The position numbers and the translations under genes are program-made. Positions 57,401-64,000 of a stretch of DNA of 64,000 nt are shown here, piece after piece. A model generated the notes under the pieces. It saw nothing but the letters and a program-made list of their open reading frames with translations. It searched no databases and was not told where the DNA came from. How positions within the stretch are numbered: position 1 is the first letter of the stretch; every line of letters begins with the position of its first letter. The stretch comes from Parelaphostrongylus tenuis (lineage: Eukaryota; Nematoda; Chromadorea; Rhabditida; Metastrongylidae). The stretch is from positions 186,001 to 250,000 of the forward strand of contig JAHQIW010007122.1 of NCBI GenBank assembly GCA_019055375.1, in the 5' to 3' direction.

Positions 57401-60400
57401 TAACGAAAAAGAGCTCAGAATTCCAGCTAACTTTTGTGGATAAGTCGTAATTGGCCGTAGAACGTAGCACTGGAACCTTACATTCAACCGCATTCGTGCG
57501 ATTTACACTAAATTTCTAAATGCCTTTTTTCATATTTTTCATCAATCATGAAGTTTGCGAGAGATAACAAAGAGCATATTTCAATGTTTTTACTCGACGT
57601 GCCTTTCACGTCTACTGTAATGTTCCTAGAAGATCTTGCATTTGTTTCCTCGTTTTCGTCCAATATAATGTTTCAGGTTTTTGCATATCAAAGCACTATT
57701 ATGCCTGGCAGTCACTTTGATCACTTCTTGAGCCATACATATGATCTGTGATGGGAGCTTATAAGTTGCAATACACGCGTATTTTGGCCTTGACATCCTT
57801 CTCAGTCGCACAATGCTTTCGTTTCAGCTAATCCTCTCGGAGACCCATAACAGACCGCGTGCATGGCTCAAAAAGACCACTGCCAGGCATACTGAAATTT
57901 GAGCTTGGTATCAAGCAAACACTCGAAGCGAACGGTATTATATTTCATAAATACAAGCTAAGAGCAATCGAGGATACAACACTGCCACTTAGTGATTTCT
58001 TTCACATGATGAAAAGTGTATACAGTACGTCTGTTTTCTTCTTAGTTTTCTATGTAAGGGGTTGGACTTCTTCAAGAGGACTGGCTAAGACGGAAGACAG
58101 TATAAAACCGACGAGGCTGTCAAGCCCTTAACATGCGTGTATGGCACTGTATAATTGCCCATAACGGACCACATGCATGGCTCAAAAATAATTATCAGGC
58201 ATATTGAAATTTGAGCGTGGTTTTAAGAAAACACTTGAAAGGAATGAAGACAATATTGAGATAAATGGAACTTTTGGCACCACGAGGAATGTAATGACAT
58301 GGCACGCTGTGTACTATGCTAACCAATAAGCGTTTGAATAAAAACTCAATGTTAATGATTGTTGATGAATATTAATGAAGCTTACTCAGGTTCTCGATAT
58401 GAGGACGATTTGATTGCATCTGCACCAGCGCTGATGGCACAGAGTAGACTGAGTTTTTCGGAGAGGCTAAACTTTGAGAAAATATTGAATGAAATGTGCA
58501 CCGGTGAGTTGGAAAATTTTCGTTATTGTTACCATTATTGTTAGCATTACTATTACAAATATAATATAGTTATTATTACTATTAATATATTGTTACTATT
58601 ATAATTATTGATTATCATAATTATCACTCTCTCAGCATCATTTTTATTACAATAGTCATTGCTTTTTTCAAGATTATAAATCATATTATTCGCTCAAAAT
58701 TGTGCTAACTCCAAAAAATTGCTCACAGTGAACTGCCGAGTTCATGAATTATTTGATTATTCCAAAACCAAGTAATATGCCTCCTTACATGGAATCTAAA
58801 TCATGAAGTCCGTGATTACACATGAAAGTAGAATGTTCTACTATAAAACCAGAATATGTTGTACTCGATTCGTATCCTCGCATTCAATTTCTGCAAAACT
58901 CTTCGATTATTACATGCGTTGCTTCTGGTTCTGCTTGAGGATTTTGTCTTCCTCATGACTGTCTTGAAGTGCTGGTTGAAGAAATTCTCCTTGCACTTCT
59001 AAAGGTAGCGGAGCTAAACGTTCCTTCAAGCGTTCGTTGTTCGATTGTAGGAGAACGTGAAGGAAACGGAATCAAACCACCGTAAAATATCCTACTATTG
59101 CTTAACATCTTGCTTCCTCATAGGCTGCATCGCTCTTGTCCCTCTCCTGCGTAACAAATCACCTTTATTACCTGTCGTTCCGTTAATATTTGAGTGACCG
59201 AACAATCTTTAGTAGCATTTTTATTTAATCCGGGTCCTGCAAGAGTGTCCCAGTGAGCCCTTCTCGCTCTAGGAAGCAGTTGAGAGTTTGCAGAGCGTTT
59301 GATAACCCGAGGGATCCAGTCAGTAACGGCTCTCGTCTATCGGTTGTCGTTGAAGCGCATAATGTGTCCGGCCACTTTATCTTTGAGAATCTTTCATGTA
59401 TAACGCCAGCTTTGATTTTCCATCGGCGACGTAGGTCAGAACTTACTCTTTTCTTTCATTTGCGAGATACCGAATACTCCTATCATTATGTTTTTGAACG
59501 AGGTGTATAAAAGCAGTCGAATATAGAGAATAATTCATTTTACCAGCCACGATCTGCACTGTTGGTCACTACTGTCGGGAACTTCATTACCTGACTTGCG
59601 GCGATGTGTTATTCATCGTCGATTTCTTCATAAGTATGGGTATAACCCTTGGGATCGGCTGAAGCAATGGGCACCGCCCTACTGATGAGCCTGTGAAGGC
59701 GATACAAGCTTGCTTAGTATTGTATAAGTATCATATCAGACCTTATGAAAGGCTCAAAACATGTTATCGTACTCCCAGCATCGACATTTAAACGCGCCTT
59801 AGATAAAGCCAGGTGATTTTCATCCTTCTCAAATGGCGACCATATCTCTGATGCAGACGTAAAGGCAACGATTACTGCTGAATCGAAAAGATGGCGCGGA
59901 GCCGGATGTTCTTTGTTCTCTTCACTACCCTTAATGCTCTTAAGCCTTCCCCAATCCTCGTTTCCTCTGCTCAACTCCGGAGCTGGTCGTTCATCAAGTT
60001 TACTATCATTTTCGACGTAAGTCGGGAAGTAACAGATCATAAATTGCTTAAAATAGCCATTGTGTGGCTCGAATTTCTGTAATTTTGGTTGTCTATTACG
60101 AGTCCGCTAGCAACACTGGGAGGGATATCAAAAATTCTGCAGGATCATTTTGACAGCTTCCAGCGAACATGAGGAATAAAAGAACTTCAATGAGCAAGAT
60201 AGACACAGTTAGTTCAAGAATATTCGTCACTACTTTAGTTTTTGAAAACCCGATCCCTTACAGTGTTTGTTTGAGGTGATTGTTGGTGACATTAGTTGTG
60301 TACGTCTTGACCTGAAACTTTGTGATCACCCAGCGAATAGTCCTCTCAGTTCGAGTCAAGATAATGTATGGTCTCGAGATCAAGACAATGAGAGGTGAAG

Positions 60401-62105
60401 CTCTCGGTGTTGATTAATTGCTGGGGGATGCGGTACACAGCTGCATGAAGCAGACCTACCACAACTTGGGATGACCTACTAATCTACCACACTAGTGCTG
60501 CTACTCCCAAGCAATTCTGATGTCGACTTGCCGACGTTGAACAATGAAACGTTTGGTGAGTTATGATTGAACCGATGATAGCATGTGTATTCCAAGCACC
60601 CCTAACCACTGCGCGGAAGCACCCTCACCATGTTAGTGTGAGACACGGATCAAAATTACGAATTACATGGCCTTCAAAAGATACTCGAGGTCTCTTTTTG
60701 ATGACTGAAGACCATTTTGTCAATTCAAAGCAGCTTTTATATGGTCTAGTTTCCTTTCCTTGATTAGGGCGCTAAACATTGAAAGTATGTCTTAGTGAAG
60801 GTGTCTTTGAATTTGATGGTGAATAAGGCATGTGTTCAGGAAAGTTCATGAAAAAGATAAGAACCTTGCCTGGCAGGCGAGCTCACTCAAAATTCCGTAG
60901 ACATTAGCGGACGACGAATGTAAGGCAACAAATTGAATGGATGAAAAGTGCCTTCACACAATGTGTGTATGTATACGGACTTTGTTGATAAAAAGTCACC
61001 ATTTTTGAAGGGAAACTTCTTTTATTGATTTTATTGCGTAATCACAAGCTTTTGCAGCCTTCATTTCGCAGCTCAAACTTGGATAGTTGAATATATGATC
61101 ACAATATTGAGATTACAGTCACAATATCTAGGTGCAACATAGACGCAGTGGTGAGCCTACCTTAACGTAAAACCCACAGAGGGAATAATCCTCACAGTCT
61201 TAAAGCGGTTGCTTACTCAACGAAAATAGAAGAAAGAAATATTCGCCGTTCTCGTTTTTTACGATGTAGTACGCTCGCATGGTGCCCATAGAATGATAAA
61301 TAAGACCCTTCATAGAACGGAAAACGCTGATTACTTCTTGAGGATTCAAGCTTACACATTGACTTTTCAATGCTGTATAACCCTCGCTAAATATGATTAC
61401 AAACTATATGATCAGGCCTGAAAAAGGCAATATTATCGAATTTTTTGCTAGGGTTCAGATGGCTAAAAGTGTTTTGGCAGAAGGTCAAAGTCACCGTACC
61501 TATGTGCACTACGTTGTAAGTGCTGTTGAGTTCCGTGTTGTTATACGTTGTTTTGAACCTATAACACATATATTCTAAACAGTCGTTGTCCTTTATTCCA
61601 ATTAATTCTAGATATTTCGTTCTTAGAACGTTAATGTATTCAGAGAAGCTGATTTAGCCGCCTTCGAGTTCTTTTTAATTAAGCCAGTGGAAATCCTACA
61701 TTTCGGCGATCTCGCTGGCCTCATCAGTATCACGCCATACCCTTCATAAGCCACGCTACATAGAAGAGAAGAGAATGTCCAGAATGATAAGACCTGGCAG
61801 AGTAACTTCTACCTGGGTCTTTTTACAATCGATGGCACATGGTTGTCATTTATCATATAATAATTGTCCTCTATTTCGACCTCGAAAGCGGCTAAATCGG
61901 AGCGTAAAAAACTTCGAAAACCGCAAAATTAACCCCTCCGAATATACTAAGGTTCTAAAATGAAGTTGTCCTCTATTTCGACCTCGAAAGTGGCCAAATC
62001 GGAGCGTAAAAAACTTTGAAAACCGCAAAATTAACCCCTCCGAATATACTAAGGCTCTAAAATGAAGCTTTTGTAAACAGTCGAAGTATAGGAAGACAAC
62101 TACAT

Positions 62106-62159
<54 letters not shown>

Positions 62160-62678
62160 TGCATGTTTACGTGTATGTACATGCATATACACAAGTATTT
62201 AGTATACAGTATATATAGTGGCTATATATAGTACTCTTTCTACTATATATGTTATACATTATGATTTTATGTATAATGTTTTTGACTCGTGTCAGGCTAT
62301 AGAGCCCACGTTTTTTCGCCCAGGCAAGTGTAGTACCGTTCAAGGCGCATGAAATAGGAGTTGAAAATCATTAATAAATGTATCAGTGGCGATCAAATTT
62401 GTTCCCGACAAATACCACATACTAATATTGACATAACAGCAATTATGGCCCGTCGAGAAGAGTTGGAAAGTTTGAGAAAATACGAATTCGATGCTGCGTT
62501 TGCTGAGCAGATTGACTTTTGTGGAATAGGAGTAATTAGGTAAGACTACAACAACATGAAATTTCTGTGAGATATTTATGGGTGCCAATGCGATCTCAAA
62601 TGTTTAGGTTTATTGGAATAAAAAATTTGCTATGGATCTCAACTACGCCAATTATGGACGCAGTAAGCTACAATCTGG
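54435..62678 (+). CDS. UDP-glucuronosyltransferase, 5' part (five exons), continues to the right
   Basis: Exons seen: 54435-54587, 54979-55063, 58390-58503, 62440-62539, 62608-62678, with consistent phases giving 174 codons. UGTs transfer sugar from UDP-sugars to small lipophilic compounds in the ER and serve detoxification. The product starts with a signal peptide (MTILPLLWPFLFLSVSLNAG). Typical nematode UGT N-terminal features follow: KILVYSPSYSYSHLISNGRI, ADTLVNAGHDV, EYSASTSKFNGTKLAKVV, a variable acceptor-binding part, then ARREELESLRKYEFDAAFAE, QIDFCGIGVIRFIGIKNL and SYNLG. The C-terminal UDP-sugar signature and membrane anchor are not found before 64000, so the gene either extends past the window or is broken. 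Exon 2 could alternatively end at 55067, but only 55063 fits the phase of exon 3. Confidence 0.85.
55203..55375 (+). repeat. S4 SINE copy in UGT intron 2
   Basis: GGCGCCCTGGCCGAGTGGTTGTGATGC gives an A box (TGGCCGAGTGG). The body includes GTGCCACAGTCACGATGTCC and GGGGCTCTAGAAGAAG, parallel to 37594-37790. Confidence 0.75.
55425..56290. repeat. foldback element with internal direct repeat, UGT intron 2
   Basis: The left arm (TGTTCTATCTTGGCGG through GTTTTTACAAAACGTTTCTG to TTTTTGGCGCCGTACC) is inverted at the right (GATACGGCGCCAAAAATG to GCCGCCAAAATAGAACAG). A third unit in direct orientation lies at 55615-55810 (GTACTGTTCTATTGTGGCAGC). The unit is about 190 bases. No coding capacity. Confidence 0.82.
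56985..57180 (-). repeat. family I hammerhead element, partial
   Basis: The left terminal repeat remnant (ACCACGCTCGAATTTCAATAG, then GAGCCAACTTGTTATG) precedes a minus-strand hammerhead remnant at 57105-57147. In that remnant CUGACGA and stem II GUCU-GUAA-GGAC are intact but GAAA reads GAGG, and stem I is partly mismatched. It lies in UGT intron 2. Confidence 0.65.
57675..57935. repeat. family I foldback element, decayed
   Basis: GAGCCATACATATGATCTGTGATG on the left and GCGTGCATGGCTCAAAAAG, GCCAGGCATACTGAAATTTG and CACTCGAAGCGAACGG on the right are the terminal repeats. The central minus-strand ribozyme is decayed (CUGAGAA, AAAA). Confidence 0.65.
58095..58240 (+). repeat. family I element, partial, with decayed hammerhead
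   Basis: CGACGAGGCTGTCAAGCCC and CATGCGTGTATGGCAC are ribozyme relics, followed by the right terminal repeat (ACCACATGCATGGCTCAAAA to GAAAACACTTGAAAGG). It ends 150 bases before UGT exon 3. Confidence 0.65.
58504..59235. other. UGT intron 3, left part, no recognised content
   Basis: AT-rich. Includes an ATT/TTA-rich stretch at 58545-58625. No repeat family or gene recognised. Confidence 0.5.
59460..59785 (+). repeat. family II retrozyme-like unit inside an RTE LINE
   Basis: About 325 bases with the family II series: CGAGGTGTATAAAAGCAGTCG, TCGTCGATTTCTTCATAAGT, CTTGGGATCGGCTGAAGC, the ribozyme, and the tail ATCAGACCTTATGAAAGGCTC. The length is close to the 311-base monomer at 50640-50960. 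It separates two consecutive parts of one LINE ORF, which marks it as an insertion. Confidence 0.75.
59676..59720 (+). ncRNA. hammerhead ribozyme motif, decayed second box
   Basis: The core CUGAUGA and stem II GCCU-GUGA-AGGC are intact. GAAA reads GAUA and stem I (GCCCUA with UAGUAU) keeps only the inner pairs. Probably inactive. Confidence 0.6.
60390..60625 (-). repeat. SINE S1 copy, diverged
   Basis: The minus strand has GCGCAGTGGTTAGGGG (A box) and GGTTCAATCATAAC (B-box region). The body is recognisable up to GAGAGCTTCACC near 60395. Confidence 0.65.
60630..61850. other. gene-free stretch in UGT intron 3
   Basis: Nothing recognised except a possible Penelope-related 3' relic on the minus strand at about 61690-61745 (CTGATGAGGCCAGCG, then CGCCGAAATG), which resembles but does not fold as a hammerhead. 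Confidence 0.4.
61864..62067 (+). repeat. tandem duplication, two 102-base units
   Basis: TTGTCCTCTATTTCGACCTC starts at 61864 and again at 61966. The units differ at only a few positions, so the duplication is recent compared with the other repeats in the window. Confidence 0.93.
62105..62240. repeat. TA-rich microsatellite
   Basis: A TATATATATACATATATA run followed by TG/CA steps, in UGT intron 3. Confidence 0.9.
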
Positions 62679-62854
62679 GTAAGCTTTGCGCTATTATTTG
62701 ATGACAAGTGTTATGTTTGAGGATTGTAATATTCTCATTAACACTGAGCGTTGCTCATTGTAGCTGGCATGACCTCTAAACGTATTCAAATGTTAGGCGT
62801 CATCGAGTGTCGCCTTATTCATGAAGTTGTATAGGTTCTTTCTGATTATATGGA

Positions 62855-63725
62855 AACAAATGAAAAGCCGACCTCATTCACTGGAGAAGTTTTTACAGGA
62901 GAATTAGTAATCGATCAAAAGCTTGAATTTCTGTCTAGAGCCACTCATGGAAGGTTTTTCAATACACCCATTTATGACAAAATCCAAAATAAAATTATGT
63001 TCTACAAAACCACGTGCTTGTTTCCTATCTCGCTTCTATTTCGCTGAACAACACTCCTTCCTTAGGCTACTAAGACTCATTTGATGGCACGTTTCGATGC
63101 ACTCAAAAATATGTTCGCTTTTTAAAGAAGCTTTCTTGATAGCACTCTTGGGAATGAAAAGATTTGTGTTTTAGACCTCACCGGACAAAGCTCTTTTTTG
63201 GACTATTAGTAGTCATTCAATAGTGTAATGTTTGCTGATTCCAACTCTGCGCTCATTTACTGGGAAGCCCGTTTGTGTGCAGTGCAGCAGGGAGCCATGC
63301 CACCAGCCAAAGCGCGATTCGACCGTTTATCGTTTGAAAACGGCCACATTCCCCTCGTCCCGCTCCACTCTGCCCCACGGAATAGCCAAAAAACGCCCTT
63401 ATTCGCGTATGTGAATTAATCATATTTTCCTTGTTGCACGGCAGAGAAACGGTCTTTGCAGAAAGGAAGTACAGCTGTGGAATCGGAAGCGATTACGCTA
63501 TCGAATGATTACTAATAGTCCAAAAAACGAGCTCTGTGTGGCGAAAACTATGCATATGTGCAACGCAAAAAATCTCCTATTGCAGCAACGTCAAAAAAGG
63601 GTATTTTGAAAAACCGGCGACGTAGGACCATAGCCTGAAGTCTCAAATTTCGAATATTTGTTAACAGTCCGACGAAAAATTCCTCTCCAGTGAAGGAGAT
63701 CAGTTTCTCATTTGCTCCTTTACAA
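62855..63725. repeat. foldback element FB-C, full length about 870 bases
   Basis: The left end ACAAATGAAAAGCCGACCTC pairs with GAGATCAGTTTCTCATTTG at the right. The inner layers also pair (TTAGTAATCGATCAAAAGC with the inverse near 63655). The core has GCAGAGAAACGGTCTTTGC and ACAGCTGTGGAATCGG, as in the other FB-C copies. It lies 180 bases beyond UGT exon 5. Confidence 0.82.
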
Positions 63726-64000
63726 CCGGAAAGAACCGTTATTTATCAAATCTACCACTTGTGTGGAATGCGTCAGTATAAGGACCCAACTCTGAGTGAT
63801 CCCGCAGATGTTGTGCACTAGATAAGTGAATTAAATAAAATTGTGCAGTGAATCAAATGAATCATAAATCTACTGAGGCGAAGAAACAAGGACCATTTAA
63901 TTAGCCATACGGTCTTAACTAGCCTTACAGACTGCTGTTTTTTTTTTTTTGAGCTCATGATGAGAGAAATGGTTTTCAGCCTAGTAATACAGACGAAAAT

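Larger units (their letters stand above)
59240..60080 (-). mobile_element. RTE-type LINE 3' part, interrupted by a hammerhead unit
   Basis: The minus strand of 60060-59790 encodes the late reverse-transcriptase region (APELSRGNEDWGRLKSI, HLFDSAVIVAFTSASEIW, KDENHLALSKARLN). The next segment of the same ORF (SSDLRRRWKIKA, then FSKIKWP for the SKIRWAGH motif) resumes at about 59460 and runs to 59240. The intervening 59460-59785 is foreign and matches the family II hammerhead unit. Stops and frameshifts show the LINE is dead. Confidence 0.8.

Noticed and set aside
61697..61735. Minus-strand CTGATGA, GGC...GCC, GAAA series
   Set aside because: Stem I does not pair and stem III is not convincing; a decayed Penelope-type ribozyme is possible but unsupported.

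Overview
The window looks like nuclear DNA of a nematode, most likely a strongylid (hookworm-like) parasite. The reasons are polypyrimidine-TTTCAG/TTTAG acceptors just upstream of start codons (the pattern of spliced-leader trans-splicing), an RTE-type LINE of a kind common in such worms, small exons separated by repeat-filled introns, and nematode-like protein sequences. The organism assignment is an inference.

Four protein-coding genes can be supported. (1) 3106-3729, minus: an intact, intronless Rab6 GTPase. (2) 5596-17183, minus: a ten-exon MYG1-family exonuclease, reconstructed exon by exon. (3) 23265-34182, plus: a nineteen-exon striatin (C. elegans cash-1 type) with an N-terminal coiled coil and C-terminal WD40 repeats; all exon phases join into a 657-residue product once one extra base in exon 15 is removed. 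(4) 54435-62678 and onward, plus: the first five exons of a UDP-glucuronosyltransferase running toward or off the right end. The genes act in unrelated processes (Golgi traffic, RNA processing, STRIPAK phosphatase scaffolding, detoxification) and form no operon.

Most of the rest is repetitive. There are four families of tRNA-like SINEs (called S1 to S4 here), RTE LINE fragments, a Penelope-like GIY-YIG fragment, mariner remnants, and many foldback (palindromic) elements. Long alternating purine-pyrimidine microsatellites sit mainly in striatin introns, and a CA array lies at 45.1-45.36 kb. From about 42.0 to 54.4 kb I see no convincing gene.

The most notable observation is a dispersed set of hammerhead self-cleaving ribozyme motifs in two related short repeat families. 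Family I is a foldback element of about 220-300 bp; family II is a retrozyme-like unit of about 311 bp with a tandem partial copy. At least four copies keep an intact catalytic core (22738-22780 +, 50115-50158 -, 50409-50451 +, 50519-50564 -), and stem I shows compensating sequence changes between families. One family II unit lies inside an RTE LINE at about 59.46-59.79 kb.
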